From: Lactococcus garvieae
GTDB lineage: Bacteria; Bacillota; Bacilli; Lactobacillales; Streptococcaceae
Direction of reading: 5' to 3'
DNA length: 64,000 nucleotides
Assembly: GCF_016027715.1 (NCBI RefSeq)
Contig: NZ_CP065691.1
Span: 1,335,954 to 1,399,953, forward strand
In this document: one piece after another, positions 48,774-58,613 of the stretch
Layout of the letters: every line of letters begins with the position of its first letter
How positions within the stretch are numbered: position 1 is the first letter of the stretch
Notes under the pieces: model-generated
Seen by the model: only the letters and a program-made list of their open reading frames with translations
Databases searched by the model: none
What the model was told of the DNA's origin: nothing
Position numbers and translations under genes: made by a program

Positions 48774-49364
48774 ATGGACGAACAGGAATTGATAGAGCGT
48801 CTAATTTACGAGATTGAAGCATATGGAATTGAAGTCATAGGGGACAACTATTTTCCATTGGATGCTCTTACACATAACAGAAAAAAGATTACGATTTTCA
48901 ATCCCACGACGATTAAAGCTTTCAAATTATGCCATGAATTAATGCATATTAAAAACAATGACAGTTATCGGTTGGGTGAGTGCGACACCACAAGCCCTCA
49001 AGAAAAGAGAACTAATAGAGAAGCTATTCTGTTTCTTTGGGATATTTTCATATCGGAAGGGGGCGATTTTAATAACTTTCAAAAGTTTATTGAAATCTCG
49101 GGTTGCCCTTGTGATACATCTTTCACTCTTTTATGCAAAGTAAATGAACAAGCAATAAAAGAATTAAATAAGCCAGAAAAGAAGGCAAGAGATTTTAGCA
49201 ATATGTCTTTAAAAGAATGTGTCATAGACTTTATTAGTCACTTTGATGTAATCGAGCAAATCAACACTTATCAATTTCTTGAAGCTTATAGCCTTTCTTA
49301 CGATAACTATGACGATGCTGTAAGGCTTTTTAAATCAATGCTGAAATTAGATTATATACATTAA
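48774..49364 (+). CDS. ImmA/IrrE-like metallopeptidase
   Basis: A 196-residue protein with zinc motif HELMH at residues 54-58 (H54, E55, H58) in KAFKLCHELMHIKNN. The N-terminal part matches ImmA; the C-terminal 100 residues are helical and of unknown role, which makes it longer than the prophage ImmA at 850. GGAGG precedes the ATG. It probably removes the repressor encoded just upstream. Confidence 0.82.
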   Translation: MDEQELIERLIYEIEAYGIEVIGDNYFPLDALTHNRKKITIFNPTTIKAFKLCHELMHIKNNDSYRLGECDTTSPQEKRTNREAILFLWDIFISEGGDFNNFQKFIEISGCPCDTSFTLLCKVNEQAIKELNKPEKKARDFSNMSLKECVIDFISHFDVIEQINTYQFLEAYSLSYDNYDDAVRLFKSMLKLDYIH

Positions 49365-49594
49365 GAAGTTAGATTACTAATATAAGTCTATACCTTTAAT
49401 AGATGATGTGCTAAGATTACAGACAAAAAATATAAAACATGATAAGATAGATACAATTGGGATTTAACAAGGTTATACTCCAAAATGTATATTCTGTAAG
49501 TACTCAACTACGCCGAGTAGAATATGGAAGATAACTTCTTGTAATCCCCTTTATAGAAATCGTTTAGAAGTTACTCGAAAGAGAGGAAAAGACA
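49365..49594. other. Gap between the control module and nifS
   Basis: About 230 bp without a gene. It is AT-rich, contains a short inverted repeat TACTC/GAGTA (near 49499-49518), no terminator and no convincing promoter. The right border of the insertion between prs and nifS must lie here. Confidence 0.5.
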
Positions 49595-50713
49595 ATTATA
49601 TATCTAGATAATGCTGCGACCACGCCTTTATTACCAGAAGTTGTTGAAGTTATGACGGATGTGCTCATCAATAACTTTGGTAATCCTTCTAGTACCCATA
49701 ACTTTGGCCGCCAAGCAAGCCAAATCGTGCGTCAAGCGCGTGAAACAGTAGCCAAAGCCCTTAAAGTATCACCTGCTACAATTACTTTTACTTCTGGCGG
49801 GAGTGAATCAAACTCAACCGCCTTAGTCGGTTATGCTTTAGCAAATCGTCACAAAGGAAATCATATTATTACAACAGCCTTGGAGCATCCTTCAGTACTG
49901 AATGCTCTAAAATATTTACAAGAGCGACATGGGTTTGAAATTACGTTCGTACAGCCACAATCAAACGGTGCTTTCCCTGCGCAACTTATTGAGGATGCAC
50001 TTCGTGAAGATACAATCCTTGTCTCAATGATGATGGCAAATAACGAAACTGGACAATTACTTCCCATCAAAGAAGTTGGACAACTTTTAGACAATCATCA
50101 AGCCGTATTTCATGTTGATTCTGTACAAACAATGGGGAAAATACCTGTATTTCCTGAAGAATTAAAAATTGATTTTCTTTCAGCCAGTGGGCATAAATTT
50201 CATGGTCCTAAAGGTGTTGGTTTTCTTTACCATCGTTCTGGTCTCCGTTTTGATAGCATCATTCACGGCGGTGAGCAAGAAGAAAAACGACGTGCTGGTA
50301 CTGAAAATCTCCATTCACTGATGGGTATGGCCAAGGCTTTACAAATCGCTACTGAAAACATGAGCAAAAATTATGCACATGTTGAAATGCTGAAGGAGCT
50401 TCTTCTTGAAGAACTTTCAGATATCAATTTTTATAAACATGAATTCGGCCCATCGATGCCCCACGTCATTAATCTTGGGTTTCCAGAAAAAAATCATGAT
50501 CTACTTCTGACTAAACTTGATTTAGCTGGTGTTGCCATCTCAACTGGTTCGGCTTGTACTGCTGGAACAGTAGATCCTTCTCACGTGCTTGAAGCTGTTT
50601 ATGGAAGTCAATCACCAAAACTCAAAGAAAACATTCGTGTTTCCTTTTCAGAACTCAACACTGAAGACGACGTTCGTACTTTTGTTCAAACCTTAAAAGA
50701 AAGGGCATTATAA
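49595..50713 (+). CDS. Cysteine desulfurase (IscS/NifS-like) with noncanonical start
   Basis: A 372-residue PLP enzyme if read from ATT at 49595. The conserved N terminus IIYLDNAATTPLLPE lies upstream of the first ATG (49652) and downstream of an in-frame TAG (49565-49567), with no ATG, GTG or TTG between. GAGAGGA stands 6-8 bases before the ATT, so an AUU (or AUA) start is the simplest reading. PLP lysine in SASGHKFHGPKG (about Lys201) and the catalytic loop STGSACTAG (Cys about 325) are intact. It supplies sulfur for Fe-S clusters or thio-tRNA. The DUF1831 gene follows after 2 bp. Confidence 0.85.
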   Translation: MIYLDNAATTPLLPEVVEVMTDVLINNFGNPSSTHNFGRQASQIVRQARETVAKALKVSPATITFTSGGSESNSTALVGYALANRHKGNHIITTALEHPSVLNALKYLQERHGFEITFVQPQSNGAFPAQLIEDALREDTILVSMMMANNETGQLLPIKEVGQLLDNHQAVFHVDSVQTMGKIPVFPEELKIDFLSASGHKFHGPKGVGFLYHRSGLRFDSIIHGGEQEEKRRAGTENLHSLMGMAKALQIATENMSKNYAHVEMLKELLLEELSDINFYKHEFGPSMPHVINLGFPEKNHDLLLTKLDLAGVAISTGSACTAGTVDPSHVLEAVYGSQSPKLKENIRVSFSELNTEDDVRTFVQTLKERAL

Positions 50714-50715
50714 TT

Positions 50716-51060
50716 ATGGCTTTTATCACTGAAAAACAACTTGATGGCTGCAAATACATCTATAAATTGTCACCAAATATAAAAAAATTCACTCTTAAAG
50801 ATACAACATTTATTCAAAATAATGTCGGAAATTTTGAATTCAAACGTATGCTTGAAGAGGTTCCAAACTCTGGCCAAGGCTTTCTACTTAAGATTATCAT
50901 CAATCCTGATTTGACTGGTTTTAAGATGTCTATTACTGATAAATCCGGTTTACGCAATGTCAATATTTTTAAAAATGCGAATGAGATTATTCAGGATAAA
51001 TTTTACTTCCAAATGGATACTTTTGTTGATCGGGATGTGTTTATAAAAAGCGAAAAATAA
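50716..51060 (+). CDS. DUF1831 family protein
   Basis: A 114-residue protein (FITEKQLDGCKYIYKLSPNIKKFTLKDTTF at the N terminus) of the DUF1831 family, found behind the cysteine desulfurase gene in lactococci and streptococci. It begins 2 bp after the desulfurase stop, so the two are cotranscribed. Function unknown; a role in sulfur transfer is suggested only by the neighbourhood. Confidence 0.8.
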   Translation: MAFITEKQLDGCKYIYKLSPNIKKFTLKDTTFIQNNVGNFEFKRMLEEVPNSGQGFLLKIIINPDLTGFKMSITDKSGLRNVNIFKNANEIIQDKFYFQMDTFVDRDVFIKSEK

Positions 51061-51086
51061 AAACTCTCTAAGAGAGTTTTTATTTA
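51057..51086. terminator. Terminator of the nifS-DUF1831 unit
   Basis: AAATAAAAACTCT and AGAGTTTTTATTT around a short loop; the stop codon lies in the left arm. Confidence 0.8.
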
Positions 51087-51115
51087 TTCCTTCTTCACTA
51101 TTACCATAAAAAAAA

Positions 51116-51140
51116 TCTAACCCACGGGTTAGAATTTTTT
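51116..51140 (-). terminator. tuf terminator
   Basis: TCTAACCC and GGGTTAGA pair (51116-51123, 51126-51133), effectively with a CACG loop; a T-tract follows on the minus strand. Confidence 0.8.
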
Positions 51141-51152
51141 ATTCTTTACGAA

Positions 51153-52340
51153 TTATTTTTTGATTTCAGCTACGATACCTGAACCAACAGTACGTCCACC
51201 TTCACGGATAGAGAAAGTAGTTCCTTGTTCGATGGCAACTGGGTGGATAAGTTCTACGTCGATGTGAACGTTATCACCAGGCATTACCATTTCAGTACCT
51301 TCTGGAAGTTTAACTGAACCAGTAACGTCAGTTGTGTGGAAGTAGAATTGAGGACGGTAGTTGTCGAAGAATGGAGTGTGACGTCCGCCTTCTTCTTTGC
51401 TCAATACGTAAACTTCACCTTCAAACATTGTGTGTGGAGTGATTGAACCTGGTTTAGCGATAACTTGACCACGTTCGATTTCGTCACGTTGAACACCACG
51501 GAGGAGTACACCAACGTTATCGCCGGCAAGACCTTCGTCAAGTGTTTTACGGAACATTTCGATACCAGTAACGATAGCTTTTTTAGTGTCTTCTTTAATA
51601 CCAACGATTTCGATTTCGTCGTTGACTTTAACAGTACCACGTTCGATACGACCTGAAGCAACTGTACCACGACCAGTGATTGAGAATACGTCTTCGACTG
51701 GAAGCAACAATGGTTTGTCAGTGTCACGTTCTGGAGTTGGGATGTATTCGTCAACGATGTCCATAAGTTCTTCAACTTTAGCAACCCATTGAGGTTCACC
51801 GTTCAAAGCACCAAGAGCTGAACCAGCTACTACTGGAGTATCGTCACCTGGGAAGTCATATTCTGACAAGAGGTCACGTACTTCCATTTCAACGAGTTCC
51901 ATAAGTTCTTCGTCATCAACGAGGTCAGCTTTGTTAAGGAATACGATAAGGTATTTAACACCAACTTGACGTGAAAGCAAGATGTGTTCACGTGTTTGTG
52001 GCATTGGTCCATCAGTTGCAGCAACTACGAGGATCGCACCGTCCATTTGGGCAGCACCAGTGATCATGTTTTTAACGTAGTCCGCGTGACCTGGGGCATC
52101 GATGTGGGCATAGTGACGTTTGTCAGTTTCGTACTCGATGTGAGCAGTGTTGATAGTGATACCACGTTCGCGTTCTTCTGGAGCAGCATCGATAGATGCG
52201 AAATCAGTCGCTTTAGAGTAACCTTTGTCAGACAATACTTTAGAGATTGCAGCTGAGAGGGTAGTTTTACCATGGTCAACGTGTCCGATAGTACCAATAT
52301 TTACGTGCGGTTTGCTACGGTCGTAAACTTCTTTAGCCAT
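51153..52340 (-). CDS. tuf: Elongation factor Tu
   Basis: A 395-residue EF-Tu from the ATG at 52340 ([27 protein letters not shown]); AAAGGAG precedes it and the longer frame runs through the promoter. GTP-binding motifs [16 protein letters not shown] and [11 protein letters not shown] are intact. It delivers aminoacyl-tRNA to the ribosome. Strong codon bias. Promoter at 52417-52445; the leader of about 70 bases contains a hairpin (GTAGT-AAC-ACTAC). Confidence 0.98.
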   Translation of the reverse strand: MAKEVYDRSKPHVNIGTIGHVDHGKTTLSAAISKVLSDKGYSKATDFASIDAAPEERERGITINTAHIEYETDKRHYAHIDAPGHADYVKNMITGAAQMDGAILVVAATDGPMPQTREHILLSRQVGVKYLIVFLNKADLVDDEELMELVEMEVRDLLSEYDFPGDDTPVVAGSALGALNGEPQWVAKVEELMDIVDEYIPTPERDTDKPLLLPVEDVFSITGRGTVASGRIERGTVKVNDEIEIVGIKEDTKKAIVTGIEMFRKTLDEGLAGDNVGVLLRGVQRDEIERGQVIAKPGSITPHTMFEGEVYVLSKEEGGRHTPFFDNYRPQFYFHTTDVTGSVKLPEGTEMVMPGDNVHIDVELIHPVAIEQGTTFSIREGGRTVGSGIVAEIKK

Positions 52341-52416
52341 TTTAAAATGTCTCCTTTGAGAAAAAATATATTTTTTATAGGTAGTAGTGTTACTACACAA
52401 ACTACCGTTCCTTAAC

Positions 52417-52445
52417 ATTATACTGGATTTTCCCTGTAAATGCAA
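52417..52445 (-). promoter_or_regulatory. tuf promoter
   Basis: Minus strand TTGCAT (52440-52445), 17 bp, TATAAT (52417-52422). Confidence 0.8.
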
Positions 52446-52523
52446 ACTTTATTGCTATTTATCTAGCTTTTTTTGGCCATTCGTAGTAAAATAAATAAAA
52501 AATAGTAAAGGAGAAATAAGGGT

Positions 52524-52706
52524 ATGGGACTGACTTTTAGAAAACGTGATGATTTTGATAAGATGATGGATGATTTAGGTGTATCTACTGAGGATGTAAA
52601 TACAGATAAGACTTCTACTACACTCAAGAAGCAAGAAGATCCTTTTGCAAAATTTCTAGAAAAAAAAGATACTTCAAGAGAAAATAAAGCTGATACTCGT
52701 AAATAG
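52524..52706 (+). CDS. Small SPJ_0845-like protein
   Basis: A 60-residue charged protein (GLTFRKRDDFDKMMDDLGVSTED; DPFAKFLEKKD) resembling the small conserved streptococcal SPJ_0845 family. AAGGAG upstream. No function known. It is followed by the DUF4044 gene on the same strand. Confidence 0.65.
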   Translation: MGLTFRKRDDFDKMMDDLGVSTEDVNTDKTSTTLKKQEDPFAKFLEKKDTSRENKADTRK

Positions 52707-52771
52707 AGTGACATTTTGCTTCTTTCTTGCTAGAATAGAGTCAAGAAATAATATTATAAATAGAGGAAATT

Positions 52772-52888
52772 ATGGCTTACAAAAAGAAACAAAAATCAAC
52801 TTTTCAAAAAGTGACAATGGTGGTTGTCGTAGCAATGCTTTTACTTATTGTCTTTAGCTCATTGGCTATGGCATTATCCGCTTTTTAA
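52772..52888 (+). CDS. DUF4044-like small membrane protein
   Basis: A 38-residue protein: basic N terminus (MAYKKKQKSTFQKVT) and one membrane helix (MVVVVAMLLLIVFSSLAMAL). This is the layout of DUF4044 proteins, common in Lactobacillales. GAGGA precedes the ATG. A terminator (52918-52951) follows. Confidence 0.75.
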   Translation: MAYKKKQKSTFQKVTMVVVVAMLLLIVFSSLAMALSAF

Positions 52889-52917
52889 AAATCGGCGACA
52901 CACAGTTTGATATAAAC

Positions 52918-52953
52918 AAAATAATAAAACCTGGCTATGCCAGGTTTTATTAT
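52918..52953. terminator. Bidirectional terminator before ileS end
   Basis: AATAATAAAACCTGGC and GCCAGGTTTTATTATT around TAT; perfect stem, between the DUF4044 gene and ileS. Confidence 0.9.
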
Positions 52954-52954
52954 T

Positions 52955-55741
52955 TTATTCAAAACCAACTGTTAAAACTTCAGGGAATTCATTTTTAACG
53001 ATTTCCGCACAGTTCGCACATAGATTTTTAAGATTTTCATTTTCTTCTTGACCAACTGTTTCATCTGTACGGCGGCAACGTTCACAAACTTGACCAGCGG
53101 CTGCTTCTACCAGAATTGCAACATCATCAAATTTAACTGCGTTTTCAGGTGCTACACCCGTAGATACAGAGAAATCAGAAACAATAAGAAGTTGTGCAAT
53201 GTTTTCATCAAGACTTACAAGTAGACTTGATACTACTTCGTTAGGATAAACCGTTACTTTTGCTTCAAGGGATTTACCGATTAACTTAGCTTCTCGTGCT
53301 TCTTCAAGTGCCTTAAGTACCTTGTCCCGGAAATCAAGGAAAGCTTCCCATTCTCCCAGTAATTCTTCTGATGCAGTAAAGATTTTAGCTTCAGGCATTT
53401 CTGCTAGATACGCAAATTTTTCTTCCTCAGCTTCAAGATATGACCAGATTTCTTCTGCTGTGTGTGGGATGATAGGAACCAAGAGCTTTGTCAAACCAGC
53501 AAGCATTGTATACATTACAGTTTGCATAGAACGACGATCTGCAGAATTGGCTGCTTCAATATAAACAACATCTTTTGCAAAGTCAAGGTAGAAAGCTGAC
53601 AAATCATTTGTGAGGAAATTGATGATTTGCTTATACACACTCATGAAATTATAAGAATCATAAGCTTCACGTACTGATTTCACGAGCTCATTAAACTTCA
53701 CTAGCATATATTTATCTACGCTACGGAGTTTTTCATATGAAACTGTGTCTCTATTTTTATCAAAGTCCGAAGTGTTAGCGATCAAGAAACGCATTGTATT
53801 GCGGATTTTACGGTAAACTTCTGAAACTTGATTAAGAATTTCCATTGAAACACGGACATCTGCTTCTGTATCAACAGAGGCTACCCAAAGTCGAAGAATA
53901 TCAGCTCCTAATTTTCCTGTAACATCTGATGGTAAGATGGTATTTCCAATTGATTTAGACATTTTACGGCCTTTTCCATCAAGTACAAAACCTTGTGAAA
54001 GTACAGCCTTATATGGAGAAATACCATTAACTGCCACGGAAGTTGTGATTGATGAGTTAAACCAGCCACGGTATTGGTCCGAACCTTCCAAATAAAGATC
54101 CGCTGGATAAGAGAGATAGTCGCGTTCATTCAGGACGCCATTCCATGATGAACCCGAATCAAACCAGACATCCATAATGTCTTTTTCTTTAGTAAATTCA
54201 CCATTTGGTGAACCTGGATGAGTAAACCCTTCAGGCAAGAGGTCTTTTGCTTCACGTTCTACCCAAGCTTTTGACCCATGTTCTGCAAAAAGATTGGCAA
54301 CATGTTCAATCGTCTCAGGTGTGATAATCGCTTCCCCATTTTCTGCATAGAAGATCGGAAGTGGAACACCCCAAGCGCGCTGACGAGAAATAACCCAGTC
54401 TCCGCGATCACGTACCATATTATAAAGACGTGTTTTACCCCAAGGAATAATCCAGTCTACTTGTTCAATTTCACGCAAAATGTTTTCACGGAAATCATCA
54501 ATTGAAGCAAACCACTGTGGAGTTGCACGGAAAATAACTGGTTTTTTTGTACGCCAATCATGAGGATAGCTGTGTGTGAAGAAGTCAAGTTTAAGCAAAG
54601 CTCCTTTCTCTTCTAGCCACTTACTTACAACTTTATTTCCTTCATCATAGAAAATACCTTCCAAACCAGGAGCTTCATCAGTATAATAACCACGGTTATC
54701 CACAGGAGAGAGAACTTCAAGCTTGTACTTACGACTGAAGAAATAGTCATCTTCCCCATGACCAGGTGCACTATGAACAAGTCCTGTACCTGAATCAAGA
54801 GTTACATAATCCCCATTCATTACTAATGATTCACGGTCGTAAAATGGATGCTGTGCTGTCATCATATCCATTTCGGAACCTTTAACCGTTTGGAGAACAG
54901 TAGGATTTTCCCATTCCAAAGTTTCTGCTACTTTGCTGAGCATTTCAGATGCAACAACGAACTTGCGTTCTCCCACTTCAACTACTGAATATTCATAATC
55001 TGGATGTACAAAGATTCCCATATTAGCAGGAAGTGTCCAAGGTGTTGTGGTCCAGATAACAAACTCTGCATCTTCTGGCAAAACTCCTTTAACATCTTTG
55101 GCTTTAAAAGCTACAAAGATTGATGCCGAACGTACGTCTTGATACTCAATTTCCGCTTCCGCCAATGAGCTTTCTGATGATGGTGACCAATAGATTGGTT
55201 TTTGTCCTTTGTAGATATAGCCTTTTTCAGCCATTTTCCCAAATACGCGAATTTGTGCAGCCTCATATTCTGGCAAGAGGGTCATATAAGGGCGATCCCA
55301 ATCTGCTAATACACCCAAGGATTTGAAATCTGTACGTTGCATATCTACTTGTTTGAGGGCATATTTACGGCATTCTTCGAGGTAATCCAACATATCCATC
55401 TCTTTACGGTTCATACCTGCTTTTGAGAGTTGCTGTTCGATTGGTAAGCCATGTGTATCCCAACCTGGTACATATGGAGCACGGAAACCAGACATTGATT
55501 TATAACGTACAATAATATCTTTAGAGATTTTATTTAGTGCATGACCTACATGAATGTTACCGTTCGCATATGGAGGTCCATCATGTAGCATGAAGGAAGG
55601 CTTCCCTTCATTAAGTTCTTGACGTGCTTCATACAACTTCGCATCTGACCATTCTTTTTGCCAACCGGATTCTTTATTAGGCAATCCTGCACGCATTGGG
55701 AAAGCTGTTTTCCCTAAGTTTAATGTATCTTTGATTTTCAT
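52955..55741 (-). CDS. ileS: Isoleucyl-tRNA synthetase
   Basis: A 928-residue class I synthetase: HVGH signature ([15 protein letters not shown]), KMSKSIGN loop, the editing domain, and a C-terminal zinc site (CERCRRTDE ... LCANCAEIV). It charges tRNA-Ile. Controlled by a T-box leader upstream (55842-56045). It ends the division cluster, the usual place in streptococci and lactococci. Confidence 0.98.
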   Translation of the reverse strand: MKIKDTLNLGKTAFPMRAGLPNKESGWQKEWSDAKLYEARQELNEGKPSFMLHDGPPYANGNIHVGHALNKISKDIIVRYKSMSGFRAPYVPGWDTHGLPIEQQLSKAGMNRKEMDMLDYLEECRKYALKQVDMQRTDFKSLGVLADWDRPYMTLLPEYEAAQIRVFGKMAEKGYIYKGQKPIYWSPSSESSLAEAEIEYQDVRSASIFVAFKAKDVKGVLPEDAEFVIWTTTPWTLPANMGIFVHPDYEYSVVEVGERKFVVASEMLSKVAETLEWENPTVLQTVKGSEMDMMTAQHPFYDRESLVMNGDYVTLDSGTGLVHSAPGHGEDDYFFSRKYKLEVLSPVDNRGYYTDEAPGLEGIFYDEGNKVVSKWLEEKGALLKLDFFTHSYPHDWRTKKPVIFRATPQWFASIDDFRENILREIEQVDWIIPWGKTRLYNMVRDRGDWVISRQRAWGVPLPIFYAENGEAIITPETIEHVANLFAEHGSKAWVEREAKDLLPEGFTHPGSPNGEFTKEKDIMDVWFDSGSSWNGVLNERDYLSYPADLYLEGSDQYRGWFNSSITTSVAVNGISPYKAVLSQGFVLDGKGRKMSKSIGNTILPSDVTGKLGADILRLWVASVDTEADVRVSMEILNQVSEVYRKIRNTMRFLIANTSDFDKNRDTVSYEKLRSVDKYMLVKFNELVKSVREAYDSYNFMSVYKQIINFLTNDLSAFYLDFAKDVVYIEAANSADRRSMQTVMYTMLAGLTKLLVPIIPHTAEEIWSYLEAEEEKFAYLAEMPEAKIFTASEELLGEWEAFLDFRDKVLKALEEAREAKLIGKSLEAKVTVYPNEVVSSLLVSLDENIAQLLIVSDFSVSTGVAPENAVKFDDVAILVEAAAGQVCERCRRTDETVGQEENENLKNLCANCAEIVKNEFPEVLTVGFE

Positions 55742-55841
55742 AGTTTATACCTTTCTTTTAATGCTTTGAGTTACAAATAAATAAGTAACCACAAGTGACT
55801 GGGTTCCTTGTATATTTTCTTTCTAATTTTTTAAATAAAAA

Positions 55842-56045
55842 GAAGAAAAACAAAAAACGGCCTTCGAAAAAGGACGAAAGACCGTGGTACCACCTTAATT
55901 TTTTCCACTAGTAAATTTAGTGAAAACTCTTATGTACGTAACGTGTACAGCGTTTAAACTTACTTTATTCAGTTTAAAATATTCTAGGTGATAAGCCGAA
56001 AAACAGGGAAGGCGAGACTCTCATCAACACTCACTTGCTGTAAAT
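55842..56045 (-). promoter_or_regulatory. T-box riboswitch of ileS
   Basis: The T-box sequence AAGGTGGTACCACGG is on the minus strand at 55882-55896. It is followed by a terminator stem (55852-55885, ACGG...CCGTTTTTT) that competes with the antiterminator. The upstream 150 bases can fold as stem I. The specifier triplet is not certain; ATC at 55992-55990 fits isoleucine. Uncharged tRNA-Ile would allow readthrough into ileS. Confidence 0.93.
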
Positions 56046-56076
56046 ATATTTTTCTTTTCTTGTCCTAAATTTATTT

Positions 56077-56919
56077 TTATTTATTTTCTGTTGTTTCTAC
56101 TTCTGGAACTTCTGTTTGCAATTCCGGAAAAACTGGATAAGGCTTTGTTTCATCAACTGAATCTTCCGTCTCTTCTGAGGGAAATTCGGGTTTTTCCTCT
56201 TCCACCTCCGCAACTGGAGTAACAGCTTCTTCTACAACTTGTGGTTCTTCCACTGCTGGTTCTGGCTGAGATGTTTCAACAGTCTCAGAACTTGTATCTT
56301 TTTCAATATTTTCAGTATCTGTCACTTCTTGTTGTGTCACATTTCCTGATAATGATGTATCACTCAATTGCATATCCACAATTTCTTGAAGCTTTTCTTC
56401 TGGATTTGTAATATGTGAGGATGTAGATTCTAACGTATCTTGCCAATCTTCGGAATGAATACTTGCTAACTGAGCTTCAATAATTGAAGTCATACGTTGA
56501 TGGTAAAGACGCATCTTACGTTTTAAATCATCTGTATCACGTACCAAACGACGGGCGTCATCAGAAGCTTGATTAAGAATCGTTCCTGCTTCTTTTTTAG
56601 CAGCTTCAATGATTAATTGACCTTTTTGGCTTGCTTCTGCAATGATACTGTTTGACTCGCTTTGTGCTTGAACACGCAAATTATCTGCTGCATCTTGTGC
56701 CACAACAATTGACTTGTTCAATGAATCTTTCATATCATCAAAATATCTTACACGTTCACGTAATGATTTGAGTTCACGATCTTGTTCTTTAATTTTCTGC
56801 GCAAACTCATCATAATCACGAACAATAATGTCTAAAAACTCTTCAATTTCGTGTTTGCTATAACCACGCATTTGCGTGTTAAATGTTTTATTTTGAACAT
56901 CTAAACTATTCAATGCCAT
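56077..56919 (-). CDS. divIVA: Cell division protein DivIVA
   Basis: A 280-residue coiled-coil protein from the ATG at 56919 (MALNSLDVQNKTFNTQMRGYSKHEIEEFLDIIVRDY); GGAGG stands before it, while the longer TTG reading would start inside that site. N-terminal membrane-binding DivIVA domain, long coiled coil (about 35-165), then a low-complexity Glu/Pro/Val/Thr tail longer than usual. It marks septum and poles by membrane curvature. Last gene of the sepF-yggT-ylmH-divIVA series. Confidence 0.95.
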   Translation of the reverse strand: MALNSLDVQNKTFNTQMRGYSKHEIEEFLDIIVRDYDEFAQKIKEQDRELKSLRERVRYFDDMKDSLNKSIVVAQDAADNLRVQAQSESNSIIAEASQKGQLIIEAAKKEAGTILNQASDDARRLVRDTDDLKRKMRLYHQRMTSIIEAQLASIHSEDWQDTLESTSSHITNPEEKLQEIVDMQLSDTSLSGNVTQQEVTDTENIEKDTSSETVETSQPEPAVEEPQVVEEAVTPVAEVEEEKPEFPSEETEDSVDETKPYPVFPELQTEVPEVETTENK

Positions 56920-56945
56920 AAGTACCTCCAACCTCTTAAGAGACT

Positions 56946-57743
56946 CTATTTTTTCTTATGATTCTTAGTAATTTCACATTCGACTTTCTGCTTACCTTTT
57001 TTTGTCTCACCTAAAAGTCTTAGAATTTTGATGCGACCAAGGCCGCGGACACTGATTAAATCACCCTGTCCCACGGGAAAATCTTTTTTATCAATTTCAA
57101 GGTAATTTAACTTTACCTTTCTTGATTGTAACATATTTACGGCAATATTGCGAGAAATTTCGAAAGTGCTTGCAACGATTTTATCAATGCGCAAACTAGA
57201 GACGAGAACAACTTTTACAATCGATGTAGCTTCCGTTTTAATAAGCTCTGTAAAAGGTTTTTCTACAAATTGGACTGTCGCTGAACCTATTTTTTCAATA
57301 TTTTTCTGAAAAATTTCAAGCAGGTGTCTCGACACAAAAATTTGTGCTCTTTCATCATTTAAAACGATATCGCCAATCTCTGTTCGACGGATTCCTGTTT
57401 GTCCTAAAAAACTACCAAGTATTTGCGAATGTTTGAGATGATAGTACTTATTTGCATAAGAAATTTCTAATAAAACCAAATCAAAATCGTCAATATTTAA
57501 ATGATAAAATTCTGGAGCCAAAATAATTTTAGTCAATTCGGTTTCTGCAATATCTTGAGTAGAAAAAATCTGAAGTTCCCGCTTATTTGCTAAAGATTCG
57601 AGAATTTCGACTTCTCTAGGATTTAGAAAATAAGTAGTAACTACAGAATAATTGTTTTCCACGCTATCAATCCAGTCTAAGACTCGATCAATAAATTGTT
57701 TTTCATCAGGATGAAAATGCTGATATATATTTTCTTGACTCAT
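56946..57743 (-). CDS. ylmH: YlmH family RNA-binding protein
   Basis: A 265-residue protein with a C-terminal S4 domain (IDKIVASTFEISRNIAVNMLQSRKVKLNYLEID) behind a YlmH-type N-terminal part (FIDRVLDWIDSVENNYSVVTTYFLNPREVEIL). In Bacillus it acts in ribosome quality control. It overlaps yggT by 4 bp. Confidence 0.92.
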   Translation of the reverse strand: MSQENIYQHFHPDEKQFIDRVLDWIDSVENNYSVVTTYFLNPREVEILESLANKRELQIFSTQDIAETELTKIILAPEFYHLNIDDFDLVLLEISYANKYYHLKHSQILGSFLGQTGIRRTEIGDIVLNDERAQIFVSRHLLEIFQKNIEKIGSATVQFVEKPFTELIKTEATSIVKVVLVSSLRIDKIVASTFEISRNIAVNMLQSRKVKLNYLEIDKKDFPVGQGDLISVRGLGRIKILRLLGETKKGKQKVECEITKNHKKK

Positions 57744-57985
57744 AGCAAGCGCAAGAGAATTTGTTGGATGACTTGCAGAGCTATTACACCAAGTACAATA
57801 GTAAAATCTAGTCCTGCAAAGCGCAATGGAATACCTTCAAATAAGCTGAGGTATGGTCTTGAGATTTTGACAATAAAACGGCCTACTGCTGTATTATAGA
57901 GACTTGGTACCCAACTCATCAAGGCATATGCTACCAAGACCCATGTGTAAAGTCCAATTAGTCGTATTAAAATATATATAATCAT
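57740..57985 (-). CDS. ylmG: YggT family membrane protein
   Basis: An 81-residue protein with two membrane helices (IRLIGLYTWVLVAYALMSWV; FAGLDFTIVLGVIALQVIQQ) and the PYLSLFEGIPLRFAGLDF motif of the YggT/YlmG family. Part of the division cluster; role in membrane or nucleoid organisation in relatives. Confidence 0.92.
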   Translation of the reverse strand: MIIYILIRLIGLYTWVLVAYALMSWVPSLYNTAVGRFIVKISRPYLSLFEGIPLRFAGLDFTIVLGVIALQVIQQILLRLL

Positions 57986-57991
57986 AGTTTT

Positions 57992-58573
57992 TTAAATATC
58001 GAAGTTTTCAAAGTTTTGTCCCGCCAAGATACTTAATTCTTGGGAAGCATCAACTGTGATATTCGCCGGGGTGAGTAAGAAAATTTGTCCGCCAACATTT
58101 TGAACATCACCATCAAGTGTGAAAACTACTCCCGTCAAAAAGTCGATTGAACGGCGAGCTTGATTGTCTGGCATAAACTTGAAGTTTACCAAAACTGACT
58201 CTCCATTTTTTACGATACGGGCAGATTCCATAATATCAGAATATGCACGTGGCTCTTTGATTGCAATAACTTGTCCGGCACTTGTTGTGGCTTGATTCAT
58301 CATAGGTTTTTGAACTTTTTTCTCTGTTGTTTTAGTGTTATTTGTGGGTGAAGAAAATGACATAGGACGTTTACCAGCTGGTTTAGCTTGCGCTCTTTCC
58401 TGTTGCTGAACTGGGCGACTTGTCCCTGTTGTTTTCTTTTCTGTATTATTTACTGTTGAAGATTTTTGCGGTTGCGCTTGTGGCTTTTGTGCCGCTACAA
58501 CGGGCTCATCATATTCATCATCGTCCTCTTCGAAAAATCTCTTTAATTTATCAAATTGGTCTTTTAAGGCCAT
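57992..58573 (-). CDS. sepF: Cell division protein SepF
   Basis: A 193-residue protein from the ATG at 58573 (MALKDQFDKLKRFF), with GGAGGGAAG upstream. N-terminal amphipathic membrane helix, a long Gln/Pro/Lys-rich linker, and the SepF domain (IMESARIVKNGESVLVNFKF; RRSIDFLTGVVFTLDG). It ties FtsZ filaments to the membrane beside FtsA. Confidence 0.95.
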   Translation of the reverse strand: MALKDQFDKLKRFFEEDDDEYDEPVVAAQKPQAQPQKSSTVNNTEKKTTGTSRPVQQQERAQAKPAGKRPMSFSSPTNNTKTTEKKVQKPMMNQATTSAGQVIAIKEPRAYSDIMESARIVKNGESVLVNFKFMPDNQARRSIDFLTGVVFTLDGDVQNVGGQIFLLTPANITVDASQELSILAGQNFENFDI

Positions 58574-58613
58574 ACTTCCCTCCGTTATCAATGCTTAAGA
58601 TTTTATACAAACT

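Noticed and set aside
51401-52297. Val/Leu/Thr-rich frames overlapping tuf
   Set aside because: They arise from the strong codon bias of tuf read in other frames.
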